A model generated the notes under the pieces. That model was not told the origin of the DNA, did no database searches, and was given only the letters and a program-made list of their open reading frames with translations. Source: an uncultured Lachnospiraceae bacterium (GTDB lineage Bacteria > Bacillota > Clostridia > Lachnospirales > Lachnospiraceae). Taken from it: 64,000 nt of DNA. How positions within the stretch are numbered: position 1 is the stretch's first letter; every line of letters starts with the position of its first letter. The position numbers and the translations under genes were made by a program. The stretch is taken from the NCBI GenBank assembly GCA_947178145.1, contig CAMWXE010000016.1, positions 1 through 64,000 on the forward strand, given 5' to 3'. Shown here one piece after another: positions 48,624-58,212 of the stretch.

Positions 48624-50981
48624 ATGAGACAAAGATCATTGTTTGTAAGGCTGGCTGCTTTTTTTATGGCTGTTGTGCTCGCTATGGCTATGACAGGCTG
48701 TAATGGAAACATTTCATTGGATGGAGAAAATGGAACATTCACTGACGGGATGAATGAAGCATCCGGGCAGGGAAATAGTGCCGACAGCAATGGAATGGGA
48801 CGCTATGTGGGTACGACTGTCTATGAGGGAAAAGAATGCTATGGCTTGACACAGATGCAGACGTTAAATGACGGTCGGATCATGCTGTTGAACCCCTCTG
48901 CTATGGAGAAATCCGTGTCAACAGACGGAGGAAGCACGTGGAATATTGAGGCAGACGAAACGTTATCGGCATTTATGGAAGAGCATTATCCTGCAGCGGC
49001 AGCAGTTGCAAAGGACGGTACGGTTGCGTTTATCGGTCTGGACGAAAGAGAAGATTCTCCGGGCGGTTTTTATAGTGAGTATGATTGTAACCTCTATATA
49101 TGCAGTACAGATGGTACAATCAGGCAGCTGCCAGTGGAACTGCCGGAAGAGGATGCCCGCATGAGAAACCTTGCCTTTGACGAGGCGGGAAACCTTTACG
49201 TGTATGTGTATGCAGCCGGAAGCGGCAGTATCTACGTGATAGATATCCATGAGGGGACAGCAGAGAAGCTCGTGCAGGTTGACAATTCCAATGAAACCAT
49301 GATGGAATGCAGAGACAATCTGCTCATGTATGTGACTGCCAGAACAATTTTTCTGTATGATTTGGAAAAGAAGAGCTTTGTTGAGGATGAAACACTTGAA
49401 CGATTTCTTGAGGAAAATTATGAGAGCGGAATGCTTTGGGTTGGCGGAAATTACCACGCATATGCCTTTCTGGGGGAAGGCTGCACAATTTATATTGTGG
49501 ATGAGAAAGGACTGTACCGTCACACGATTGGCGGCAGTGTGGTAGAACAGGTAATTGACGGGGCTTTTTCACCGCTGGGAAATCCCACAGACCACATTGT
49601 CGCAATGACTACAGCTGAGGAAAATAATTTTCTTGCCATGTTTGATAATGGGAAAATGATAAAATTTGACTATGATGCTGCGCTTCCGTCAGTACCGACG
49701 GACAGGCTTATCGTTTACAGTCTGGAAGAAGATGATTTGGTGAAACAGACGATAGCGGCATGTCAGGCACAGGCGCCAAATCTGTACATACAGTATCAGA
49801 TTGGAATGAGTGAGGAAGGCATCACGCGGGAAGACGCACTGAAAAAGCTGAATACACAGCTGCTTAGCGGCAGTGGTCCCGATATCATCATGCTGGATGG
49901 CATGAATATGGACACCTATGCTGAAAAAGGTGTGCTGGCGGATCTGTCCGATATTGTCAGGGAAGTCAGCCAGCAGGACGGACTTTACAGCAATCTTATC
50001 GACGAACTTGCAGTGGACAACAGGATATACGCTGTTCCGGCAAAGTTTTATATACCTGTTCTTTATGGGGATGAGACATTTGTAGGCGGCGTGGAGGACT
50101 ATGAATCTCTGGCTGATATGGTGGAGAGGGCAAGGGAGTCCTACCCTGATACGGATTTGTTGAATGTATGTTCCGCAACAGGTATTCTCAGAAGGTCTGT
50201 TCCAGTATGTGCGCCGTCATGGAAGGATGACGATGGGCATCTGAATCAGGATAAAATACGGGCATTTTTGGAGCAGACCAAGCAGATTTATGAGGCACAG
50301 ATGCATGGCATACCACAGTCAGATATAGAAAAGTACCAGCAGGACCGGTTTTGGGATGACGGAACAGACTTTGAGGACAATGGGTACTTTATGTCGACGC
50401 AGGGCAGCGCTTATCTGATGCGTGAGTCGCCGTTTGCATATGGTGAGATTCTGACAGCCTCGAACTATGAGGATATGCTGTCTGTATCAAGAATGGAGGG
50501 TTTGGAGAATACCATGATAAAGCTGCTGGATGGTCAGAGCAGTAAGGTCTATCATCCTGCGTCCATTATCGGCATGAACGCGGCAGCGGAGAATCCCCAG
50601 ACCGCCAGGCAGTTTGTGAAGATGATGATCGGCAATGATGTCCAGAAACTGATGCAGTTTGGGCTACCTGTGAACAAGAAAGCGCTGACAGAGCAGTTTG
50701 CCTGCAAAGAAAGTGACCTGGGAGAGAACGGCGAAAAGGGTTTATCAGGTTTCACTATGACAAATGGGGAGACTTTTCTATATCTGATTTATCCTGTTGA
50801 TGAGGATGACATTGCCCGCCTTGAACAGTGGATAGCCTGTTTCGATACGCCGTACCTTGGCGATGCAGTGTTGGAAAATATAGTTTATACGGAGGGCGTG
50901 GCGTATCTTGAAGGGATGCAGGAACTCGACGCGGCAGTGTCAGCGATTGCAGACAGTGTGGAAATCTATTTATATGAATAA
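48624..50981 (+). CDS. Large lipoprotein: propeller-like N-terminal part fused to an extracellular solute-binding domain
   Basis: Lipobox AMTGCNGN; STDGGSTWNIE; C-terminal half LNTQLLSGSGPDIIMLDGMNMDTYAEKGVLADLSDIV. Confidence 0.75.
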   Translation: MRQRSLFVRLAAFFMAVVLAMAMTGCNGNISLDGENGTFTDGMNEASGQGNSADSNGMGRYVGTTVYEGKECYGLTQMQTLNDGRIMLLNPSAMEKSVSTDGGSTWNIEADETLSAFMEEHYPAAAAVAKDGTVAFIGLDEREDSPGGFYSEYDCNLYICSTDGTIRQLPVELPEEDARMRNLAFDEAGNLYVYVYAAGSGSIYVIDIHEGTAEKLVQVDNSNETMMECRDNLLMYVTARTIFLYDLEKKSFVEDETLERFLEENYESGMLWVGGNYHAYAFLGEGCTIYIVDEKGLYRHTIGGSVVEQVIDGAFSPLGNPTDHIVAMTTAEENNFLAMFDNGKMIKFDYDAALPSVPTDRLIVYSLEEDDLVKQTIAACQAQAPNLYIQYQIGMSEEGITREDALKKLNTQLLSGSGPDIIMLDGMNMDTYAEKGVLADLSDIVREVSQQDGLYSNLIDELAVDNRIYAVPAKFYIPVLYGDETFVGGVEDYESLADMVERARESYPDTDLLNVCSATGILRRSVPVCAPSWKDDDGHLNQDKIRAFLEQTKQIYEAQMHGIPQSDIEKYQQDRFWDDGTDFEDNGYFMSTQGSAYLMRESPFAYGEILTASNYEDMLSVSRMEGLENTMIKLLDGQSSKVYHPASIIGMNAAAENPQTARQFVKMMIGNDVQKLMQFGLPVNKKALTEQFACKESDLGENGEKGLSGFTMTNGETFLYLIYPVDEDDIARLEQWIACFDTPYLGDAVLENIVYTEGVAYLEGMQELDAAVSAIADSVEIYLYE

Positions 50982-51129
50982 AGGAGAGTGATTTGTGTAC
51001 AGTTTCTTATATAGACAAAAACTATAACAGCTAGAAGGAAAGAGAAACTGTACAATTTCATTGGCATCTGGTATAGTAATATCTAAATTACAAATCATAC
51101 CCAAATCATAGGAAAACGGAGACCATAAA

Positions 51130-52041
51130 ATGACACTTGTCCAATTGAAGTACATCATCACAGTGGCCGGGGAGAATTCTTTCAACGATGCTGCCAAAGT
51201 CCTTTTTATATCGCAGCCCAGCCTTTCCGCCGCGGTCCGCGCACTGGAGAGAGAGATCGGGTTTGACATCTTCGTGCGCTCGAAGGCGGGAATCACGCTG
51301 ACTGCAAAGGGTGCGGAGTTCATCGGTTATGCAAAGTCGGTAATGGAGCAGTACGAACTGCTGGACGCAAAGTTTATCTCACAGACCGAGGTGCGCAAAA
51401 CCTTTAGCGTGTCGATGCAGCACTACACATTTGCAGTGAGTGCGTTTGTGGAGCTTGTAAAACAGTATGGAATGGACGAGTACGAGTTTGAGGTGCACGA
51501 GACCAAGACGTATGATGTGATTGACAATGTCAGGAACCACAAGAGTGAGATTGGAATCCTGTATCTGAACGATTTTAACAGAAAGGTGCTGACAAAGCTG
51601 TTTGTGGAATACGATCTGCAGTTTGAGCCTCTGATGGAGTGCAGGATCTATGTCTATCTGTGGAAGGGACACCCGCTGGCGGACAGGGAGGAACTTGCCC
51701 TGGAAGAGCTGGAGGAATATCCATGCCTCGGATTTGCACAGGGAGAGCACAATTCCTTTTACTTTGCGGAGGAGGTCCTGAGCACCTATCAATACAAGCG
51801 ATTTATCCGCGCAAACGACAGGGCGACGCTGCTCAATCTGATGGTTGGATTAAATGGTTATACGCTGTGCTCGGGAATTATCTGCGAAGATTTGAACGGA
51901 AAAGATTACTGTGCGATCAGGTTGAAATCCGACGAGAAAATGACCATCGGGTACATTTCCCGCAAGGATGCGCCGGTCAGCGTTATCGGACAGAAGTATC
52001 TGGAAGAGATCGCAAAATACAAGGATAAATCATTAGAATAG
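51130..52041 (+). CDS. LysR-family transcriptional regulator
   Basis: MTLVQLKYIITVAGENSFNDAAKVLFISQPSLSAAVRALEREIGFDIFVRSKAGITLTAKG. Confidence 0.93.
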   Translation: MTLVQLKYIITVAGENSFNDAAKVLFISQPSLSAAVRALEREIGFDIFVRSKAGITLTAKGAEFIGYAKSVMEQYELLDAKFISQTEVRKTFSVSMQHYTFAVSAFVELVKQYGMDEYEFEVHETKTYDVIDNVRNHKSEIGILYLNDFNRKVLTKLFVEYDLQFEPLMECRIYVYLWKGHPLADREELALEELEEYPCLGFAQGEHNSFYFAEEVLSTYQYKRFIRANDRATLLNLMVGLNGYTLCSGIICEDLNGKDYCAIRLKSDEKMTIGYISRKDAPVSVIGQKYLEEIAKYKDKSLE

Positions 52042-52048
52042 ATTTTTA

Positions 52049-52102
52049 GGAATTGTGGAGGCAAATATTTGCAGATTGCGTGGAATCTGTCTTCACAGTT
52101 CC
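52049..52102. mobile_element. Degenerate 54-bp copy of the 158-bp MITE family
   Basis: GGAATTGTG...CACAGTTCC ends, interior GCAGATTGCG, flanks TTA/TTG; aligns with the reverse complement of 2026-2096. Confidence 0.55.
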
Positions 52103-52127
52103 TTGCAGGAAGAAACGGGGGAGTATC

Positions 52128-53294
52128 ATGGCAAGGGGAATCGCGACGAGATGCCTGCATCTCGAGGAGGAAGAGGGGGACAACAGTAACTATGGAGCAG
52201 TCAGTTACCCGATTTACCAGACGGCGACTTATGCGCACTCAGGTGTGGGCAGGAGTACCGGATACGATTACAGCAGACTGCAGAACCCGACAAGGGAACA
52301 TCTGGAAAAAGTGGTGACAACACTGGAGAATGGAACGGACGCGCTGGCGCTGTCGTCGGGTATGGCGGCGGTTGCACTGATGATGGAGTTGTTCCGCCCG
52401 GGCGATCACCTGATTGTGGATGCAGATCTTTACGGTGGGAGTATCCGCCTGTTTCGCAATATTTCTGAGAAAAACGGCATCAGGTTCTCGAGTATGGACT
52501 GCTGTAAGGAAGATGTGGAGCGCTATATCAATGAAAATACGAAGGCAGTCTATATCGAGACGCCGACGAACCCGATGATGAACGTGACCGATATCGAGGC
52601 GCTTTCACGCATCACGAAAAAGCATCAGCTGCTGCTGATTGTCGACAATACATTTCTCTCGCCGTATTTCCAGAATCCGCTGGATCTGGGGGCGGATATC
52701 GTGGTACACAGCGGGACAAAATTTCTCGGCGGACATAACGACACGCTGGCTGGATTTCTGGTAACAAACAGGGCGGATATCAGCGAGCAGTTTCGTTTTT
52801 TGATCAAGACGACAGGCGCAGGGCTTGCGCCGTTTGACAGCTGGCTGATTCTGCGCGGCATCAAGACGCTGGGAATCCGCATGGAGTGCGCACAGAAAAA
52901 TGCCATCGCGATCGCGGAATGGCTGCAGGGACAAAAGGCTGTCACAAAGGTGATTTATCCGGGACTTCCCTCGCATCAGGGCTATGCAGTCATGAAGCGT
53001 CAGGCGAGAGGATTTGGCGCAATGATCACGTTTCAGGTTAAAAGCAGGGAGTTTGCCCTTGCAATTCTCGAGAACGTCAGAATGATCAAATTTGCGGAGA
53101 GTCTCGGCGGCGTGGAAACGCTGATCACTTATCCGTCGACGCAGACGCATGCGGACGTTCCAGAGGAGATTCGGGAGCGAAATGGGATTACGGAAAGGAC
53201 ATTGCGGCTCTCTGTCGGGATTGAGGATGTGAAAGATCTGACAGAGGAGCTTGATAGCGTTTTTAAGGCGGCAGAGGAGGATTTATATGGCTGA
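52128..53294 (+). CDS. Cystathionine gamma-synthase / methionine gamma-lyase family PLP enzyme
   Basis: ATRCLHLEEEEGDNSNYGAVSYPIYQTATYAH, YSRLQNPTREHLEKVVTTLENGTDALALSSGMAAV, VVHSGTKFLGGHND. Confidence 0.93.
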   Translation: MARGIATRCLHLEEEEGDNSNYGAVSYPIYQTATYAHSGVGRSTGYDYSRLQNPTREHLEKVVTTLENGTDALALSSGMAAVALMMELFRPGDHLIVDADLYGGSIRLFRNISEKNGIRFSSMDCCKEDVERYINENTKAVYIETPTNPMMNVTDIEALSRITKKHQLLLIVDNTFLSPYFQNPLDLGADIVVHSGTKFLGGHNDTLAGFLVTNRADISEQFRFLIKTTGAGLAPFDSWLILRGIKTLGIRMECAQKNAIAIAEWLQGQKAVTKVIYPGLPSHQGYAVMKRQARGFGAMITFQVKSREFALAILENVRMIKFAESLGGVETLITYPSTQTHADVPEEIRERNGITERTLRLSVGIEDVKDLTEELDSVFKAAEEDLYG

Positions 53295-54483
53295 ACAGCT
53301 GCGTGAAAGAAACCTTGATTTTGACAGAGTGATCGACAGAAAGAATACAAGATGTATTAAATATGATTTTGCCGCGAGACGCGGAATGCCGGAGGATGTG
53401 CTGCCGCTGTGGGTGGCAGATATGGATTTTAAGACGTCCTCCTATGTTGAGGATGCGCTGGTTGAGGCGGCAAAACATGGAATCTATGGATACAGTGAGG
53501 TGCAGACGCCCTATTTTGAGATTGTGCGGGAATGGATGAGGCGGCATCACAACTGGGAGGTACAGGAGGAATGGCTGGTAAAGACGCCGGGTGTTGTATT
53601 TGCACTGGCGATGGCAGTGAAGGCATACACGCAGCCGGGGGACAGTGTACTGATTCAGCAGCCGGTTTATTATCCCTTTTCCGAGGTCATAGAGGACAAT
53701 GGGCGAAGGGTGGTCAGCAATACCTTATCTCCCGATGAGGACAACCGCTACCATATTGATTTTGAGGATTTTGAGAAAAAAATAGTGGAAGAGAAGATTG
53801 CGCTGTTTTTCCTGTGCAGTCCGCATAACCCGGTAGGAAGAGTGTGGACTGTGGAGGAACTGACAAAGCTTGGCGATCTCTGCGTGAAACACCATGTGAC
53901 AGTGGTCAGCGACGAGATTCATGGGGATTTTGTATTCAAAGGGGAGCATCATGTCTTTGCCGGATTGAAAAAAGAGTACGCAGATATCACGATCACATGT
54001 ACTTCGCCAAGCAAGACGTTCAACCTGGCGGGCATGATGATTTCGAACATTTTTATCCCGAACAGAGAACTGCGCCACCGCTTCCGCAAGGAACTGGACG
54101 CGGCGGGTATCAGTCAGCTTGGCGTGATGGGGCTGGCGGCGTGTGAGGCTGCCTATAGCAAAGGCGAGGAGTGGTATCAGGCAATGCGTGCTTATGTGGC
54201 GGACAATATAGAGTTTACCAGAACGTATGTGGCAGACAATCTGTCAGGTGTTCGTATGACAGAGCATGAAGGAACTTATCTGGTGTGGCTTGATTTCAGG
54301 GACACAGGACTCAGTGCTGATGCGTTGGAGACACTGATTGTTCACAAAGCAAGGCTATGGCTTGACAGCGGGGAAATTTTCGGCGAGAGCGGCAGAGGAT
54401 TCCAGCGTGTGAATGTGGCATGCCCGCGGAGTGTTTTGGAGGAAGCGCTGGAGCGAATCAGACAGGCGCTGGAGACAGTGTAA
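53287..54483 (+). CDS. MalY/PatB-type aminotransferase (cystathionine beta-lyase)
   Basis: LPLWVADMDFKTSSYVEDAL, HGIYGYSEV, FLCSPHNPVGRVWTVEEL, TCTSPSKTFNLAGM. Confidence 0.93.
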   Translation: MAEQLRERNLDFDRVIDRKNTRCIKYDFAARRGMPEDVLPLWVADMDFKTSSYVEDALVEAAKHGIYGYSEVQTPYFEIVREWMRRHHNWEVQEEWLVKTPGVVFALAMAVKAYTQPGDSVLIQQPVYYPFSEVIEDNGRRVVSNTLSPDEDNRYHIDFEDFEKKIVEEKIALFFLCSPHNPVGRVWTVEELTKLGDLCVKHHVTVVSDEIHGDFVFKGEHHVFAGLKKEYADITITCTSPSKTFNLAGMMISNIFIPNRELRHRFRKELDAAGISQLGVMGLAACEAAYSKGEEWYQAMRAYVADNIEFTRTYVADNLSGVRMTEHEGTYLVWLDFRDTGLSADALETLIVHKARLWLDSGEIFGESGRGFQRVNVACPRSVLEEALERIRQALETV

Positions 54484-54497
54484 AACAGGAGGAAGGT

Positions 54498-54938
54498 ATG
54501 TATCAATTATTGACTGCACAGTTGAAATCTCTGACGGAAGACAATCTCTATTCGATTGCCAATCTCGCAAATGAGGCTGCACTGCTCTATGACAGTCTGG
54601 AACAGATTAACTGGGCAGGGTTCTATATCATGCAGGATGGAAAACTGATTCTGGGACCATTTCAGGGAAAGGCAGCCTGCACGCAGATCGCAGTCGGGAA
54701 GGGCGTCTGCGGCAGGGCAGCTGCTACAGGGGAGACACAGCGCGTCGATGATGTCCATCAGTTTGAGGGACATATTGCGTGTGACAGTGCCTCCAATTCC
54801 GAGATTGTCATACCGTTATACAAAAACGGGGAACTGTTCGGTGTTCTGGATATTGACAGCCCCATAACAGGACGGTTTTGCGAGGAGGACCAGACCGGTT
54901 TGGAGGCGTTTGCAAGAGCACTGGAACTGGCATTGTGA
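54498..54938 (+). CDS. GAF-domain protein, free methionine-(R)-sulfoxide reductase-like
   Basis: INWAGFYIMQDGKLILGPFQGKAACTQIAVGKGVCGRAAATGETQRVDDVHQFEGHIACDSASNSEIVIPL. Confidence 0.88.
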   Translation: MYQLLTAQLKSLTEDNLYSIANLANEAALLYDSLEQINWAGFYIMQDGKLILGPFQGKAACTQIAVGKGVCGRAAATGETQRVDDVHQFEGHIACDSASNSEIVIPLYKNGELFGVLDIDSPITGRFCEEDQTGLEAFARALELAL

Positions 54939-55078
54939 AACCTTCCAGACATTGCAGAAAATGACAACAAATGGATAAAAAGACAGAAGCAAAAACGCTT
55001 GACTTTGAAAAAATATATGATATGCTTTTGTCAAATCATAGTAAAACTATAGTTAAAGTATGAAAAGGAGAGGATATT

Positions 55079-56026
55079 ATGAAAAAAAGTAAATTATTGG
55101 CATTGGGACTTGCAGCTGCAGCAATCGTAGGCGTTGCAGGCTGCGCTTCAACAGCTGGTTCATCCAGCGTGGAAAATGCTCAGGAAAGTCAGAGTGAAGC
55201 GGCTTTAGAAGCAGTTGTTTCTGAGACGGGGGCTTCGGAGACAGAACAGACAGCGTCAGGGCAGGTTCACGGGATTACGGCGCCGGATGGTGACGATAAC
55301 CATATTTCAATTGGGGTTACGCCGGTTCCTCATGCAGAGATCGTCAATGCTGTTGTCAAGGCGAAACTTGAGGAGGCAGGCTGGAATGTTGAAGTGGTGG
55401 AATTTAACGATTATGTGCAGCCCAATACTGCATTGGAGGACGGTGAGCTGGACGCAAACTATTTCCAGACAATCCGCTATCTTGAGGAGCAGAATTCCGG
55501 GAGAGGGCTTCACCTTGTGGCGGTGGCAGGAATTCATCTGGAGCCGATGGGATTCTACTCGTCTGGTATTGATTCCGTGGACAGCCTCGCAGATGGCTCG
55601 TCGATATCGATTCCAAATGATAGCTCCAATGGGTCCAGGGCACTAAAACTGCTGGCGGACAATGGTCTGATCACGCTTAGCGATACGGAGGATCTGTACG
55701 ATTTGACACATATCGCAGAAAACCCGCATGATTTTGAGTTTGTGGAGCTGGATGCGGCAAATCTTGCGAGATCACTCGACGATGTGGAGGCGTCTGTCAT
55801 CAACGGAAACTATGCGCTGGAAGCCGGATTAAATCCATCCGCAGACGCGCTGTTTGCAGAGCAGGCCGACAGCGATGAGAGCTACAAGTACATCAATTAT
55901 CTGGTTGTCAAGGAAGGAAATGAGGAGACGGCGAAGACAAAGGCGCTCACAGAGGCGCTGCAGAGCGAGGACGTCAAGTCATACATAGAGGAGAACTATC
56001 AGGGCTCTGTGATCGCGGCTTTTTAG
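55079..56026 (+). CDS. metQ: MetQ-type substrate-binding lipoprotein
   Basis: Lipobox VGVAGCASTA; ISIGVTPVPHAEIVNAVVKAKLEEAGWNVEVVEFNDYVQPNTALEDGELDANYFQTIRYLEEQN. Confidence 0.92.
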   Translation: MKKSKLLALGLAAAAIVGVAGCASTAGSSSVENAQESQSEAALEAVVSETGASETEQTASGQVHGITAPDGDDNHISIGVTPVPHAEIVNAVVKAKLEEAGWNVEVVEFNDYVQPNTALEDGELDANYFQTIRYLEEQNSGRGLHLVAVAGIHLEPMGFYSSGIDSVDSLADGSSISIPNDSSNGSRALKLLADNGLITLSDTEDLYDLTHIAENPHDFEFVELDAANLARSLDDVEASVINGNYALEAGLNPSADALFAEQADSDESYKYINYLVVKEGNEETAKTKALTEALQSEDVKSYIEENYQGSVIAAF

Positions 56027-56048
56027 GAAATGGGCAGGAGTTGGTTTG

Positions 56049-57017
56049 ATGATTAAAATTCAGAATCTAAGTAAAAAATATGACAATCTGACGGTATTAA
56101 AAGATATCTCTTTGGAAATAAACCAAGGAGATATCTTTGGTATTATCGGTCAGAGCGGCGCCGGGAAGTCCACGCTCCTGCGCTGTATCAATGGGCTGGA
56201 ACCTTATGACGAGGGCTCTATCACGATTGAAGGGAAAGAAATCGCATCGCTGGGGAAACAGGAGCTTCACAGGATGCAGAGCCGTATGGGCATGATCTTT
56301 CAAAACTTTCATCTGCTCAATCGTCTGAACGTTTACGACAATGTGGCACTGCCGCTGCAGTTTTGGGGAAAGAAGAAGAATGCGCCTGAGAGCAGGGAGA
56401 AGATTCTGCATCTGTTGAAGCTGGTGGGACTGGAGGACCGCATAAAGAGCAAGCCAGGTCAGCTGAGCGGCGGGCAGAAGCAGAGGGTGGCTATCGCGCG
56501 GGCGCTGGTGCTGGACCCGCAGATTTTACTGTGTGATGAAGCGACTTCCGCGCTGGATCCGCAGATCACAAAGGACATTCTGACCCTTTTGTCACAAATC
56601 AACCGGGAGATGAATATCACGATCGTGATGGTCACGCACCAGATGGAGGTAGTCAAGGAAATCTGCACGAAGATGGCATATATCGAAAACGGCGAGAGCA
56701 TTGCTGTCGGCAGACCGGAAGAGCTTTTTGTGGCGCCCAATTCTCCGATCAAAAGTTTTGTGCGCGACGTGTCGGAATTTCTTCCGCAGACGGGCATCAA
56801 TATCAGGCTGTATTTTAATAACGATGCGACGGCGGAGGACAGTGTGATCACCAAGATGGCAAGAGAACTGGATGTCAATTTTGCGATCTGTGACGGTAAG
56901 TTGGAGAATTATCATGGCACGATCATGGGAAGTCTGGCAATCAATGTGAGCGGGGAGAATCAGGAAGCAGTCACATCCTATCTGAGCCAGAAAAATATTC
57001 CGTGGGAGTATGCATGA
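56049..57017 (+). CDS. metN: MetN-type ABC ATPase with C-terminal NIL domain
   Basis: GIIGQSGAGKSTLLRCINGLEPYDEGSI, QLSGGQKQRVAIARAL, LLCDEATSALDPQ. Confidence 0.93.
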   Translation: MIKIQNLSKKYDNLTVLKDISLEINQGDIFGIIGQSGAGKSTLLRCINGLEPYDEGSITIEGKEIASLGKQELHRMQSRMGMIFQNFHLLNRLNVYDNVALPLQFWGKKKNAPESREKILHLLKLVGLEDRIKSKPGQLSGGQKQRVAIARALVLDPQILLCDEATSALDPQITKDILTLLSQINREMNITIVMVTHQMEVVKEICTKMAYIENGESIAVGRPEELFVAPNSPIKSFVRDVSEFLPQTGINIRLYFNNDATAEDSVITKMARELDVNFAICDGKLENYHGTIMGSLAINVSGENQEAVTSYLSQKNIPWEYA

Positions 57018-57045
57018 GTGGGACAGGACAGGAGGGAATCTTTCT

Positions 57046-57681
57046 ATGTGGAACATTATAACAAAGGCAGCAGGACAGACTGTTTATATGGTGGCAGGCT
57101 CCACGCTGTTTTCTGTGATACTTGGTTTTATACCGGCAATGATACTGACGCTGACTGCGCCAGATGGGCTTAGGCCAAACAGACTGATCTATGGAATACT
57201 TGATGCGATTGTCAATATTTTCCGGAGTTTTCCGTTTGTCATTCTGATGGTGATCATTATTCCGTTTACCAGACTGATCGCGGGGAAATCAATCGGGACA
57301 AAGGCGGCGCTTGTGCCGCTGACAGTGAGTGCGATTCCTTTTGTCGCGAGAGTGATCGAGACAGCTCTCCGGGGAGTTGACAGTGGACTGATTGAAGCGG
57401 CGCGGTCCTTTGGTGCCAGCGATGCGCAGATTATCCGGCGCGTGTATCTGAAAGAAGCATTTCCCGGCATCATATCAGGTATCACACTCACCATGATCAA
57501 CCTGATCGGTTACAGTGCCATGGGAGGCGCCATCGGCGCAGGCGGTTTGGGTGATGTGGCGATCCGGTATGGCTATCAGGCATATAAAATACCGTATCTG
57601 GTCGTAACCAGCATTATTCTGATCGTTTTTGTGCAGGTGATACAGAGCGTTGGGAATCTGCTGTACAAAAAGCTGATGTGA
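57046..57681 (+). CDS. metI: MetI-type ABC permease
   Basis: NIFRSFPFVILMVIIIPFTRLIAGKSIGTKAALVPLTVSAIPFVARVIE, YSAMGGAIGAGGLGD. Confidence 0.93.
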   Translation: MWNIITKAAGQTVYMVAGSTLFSVILGFIPAMILTLTAPDGLRPNRLIYGILDAIVNIFRSFPFVILMVIIIPFTRLIAGKSIGTKAALVPLTVSAIPFVARVIETALRGVDSGLIEAARSFGASDAQIIRRVYLKEAFPGIISGITLTMINLIGYSAMGGAIGAGGLGDVAIRYGYQAYKIPYLVVTSIILIVFVQVIQSVGNLLYKKLM

Positions 57682-57826
57682 TAAATAGGAGACGAAAACC
57701 ATGGGAAGCATGGTGCAGCGACAGAAAGGAGCAGGGCAGCGGGGGTTGAGCCGATGGAGATAGAGGATTAGGAATAAACTATTATAGATAGAAGGCAAAA
57801 GCGATAACCATATTTGTGAAAGTCTG

Positions 57827-57890
57827 TTGACAGGATAAATGTGGCAGTGTATAATATAAAACATATTATTCCTACTATAAAAGTAGGAAT
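57827..57890 (+). promoter_or_regulatory. Consensus sigma-A promoter and downstream dyad operator candidate
   Basis: TTGACA (57827-57832) - 17 bp - TATAAT (57850-57855); dyad ATTCCTACT (57868-57876)/AGTAGGAAT (57882-57890). Confidence 0.85.
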
Positions 57891-57916
57891 AGAGATGCGA
57901 GGAAAGGAGAAAACAT

Positions 57917-58021
57917 ATGAAAGGAAAAAGGATCGTTGTTAAGACAAGAAACAATATGTGCTGTTGCTGTCAGACTATATGGAAGAATATGGTTTCCTTT
58001 TCCTGTGCAATATGCGTCTAG
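57917..58021 (+). CDS. 34-aa Cys-rich putative leader peptide
   Basis: MKGKRIVVKTRNNMCCCCQTIWKNMVSFSCAICV*; GGAAAGGAGA RBS at 57901-57910; 6 Cys, 4 consecutive (TGC TGT TGC TGT). Confidence 0.7.
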   Translation: MKGKRIVVKTRNNMCCCCQTIWKNMVSFSCAICV

Positions 58022-58041
58022 CTTACAAAATCACAGTGTAG

Positions 58042-58075
58042 GCAGTTGTCATATGTGTATGGCAGCTGCTTTTTT
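58042..58075 (+). terminator. Intrinsic terminator/attenuator downstream of the leader peptide
   Basis: GCAGTTGTCATA-TGTG-TATGGCAGCTGC then TTTTTT; 12-bp stem with two G-U pairs. Confidence 0.85.
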
Positions 58076-58212
58076 CTTGCATAGGTCATAATTGCTTTGG
58101 AAACTGATATTGGACAAAATACAGGCAATACGAAAAGTTATCACAAAACAGTTCCTTGTATGCGGCAAAACAGTGTGGGCAATAAGATATTGCCAAGGAG
58201 GAGAAAAAAGTT

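Noticed and set aside
52042-52127. SAM (S-box) riboswitch before the CGS/MGL gene
   Set aside because: Region is too short and shows no S-box core; the inverted repeat fits a MITE relic better.
54939-55078. Cys or Met leader peptide before the first metQ
   Set aside because: No small ORF with Cys/Met runs and no terminator hairpin followed by Ts was seen.
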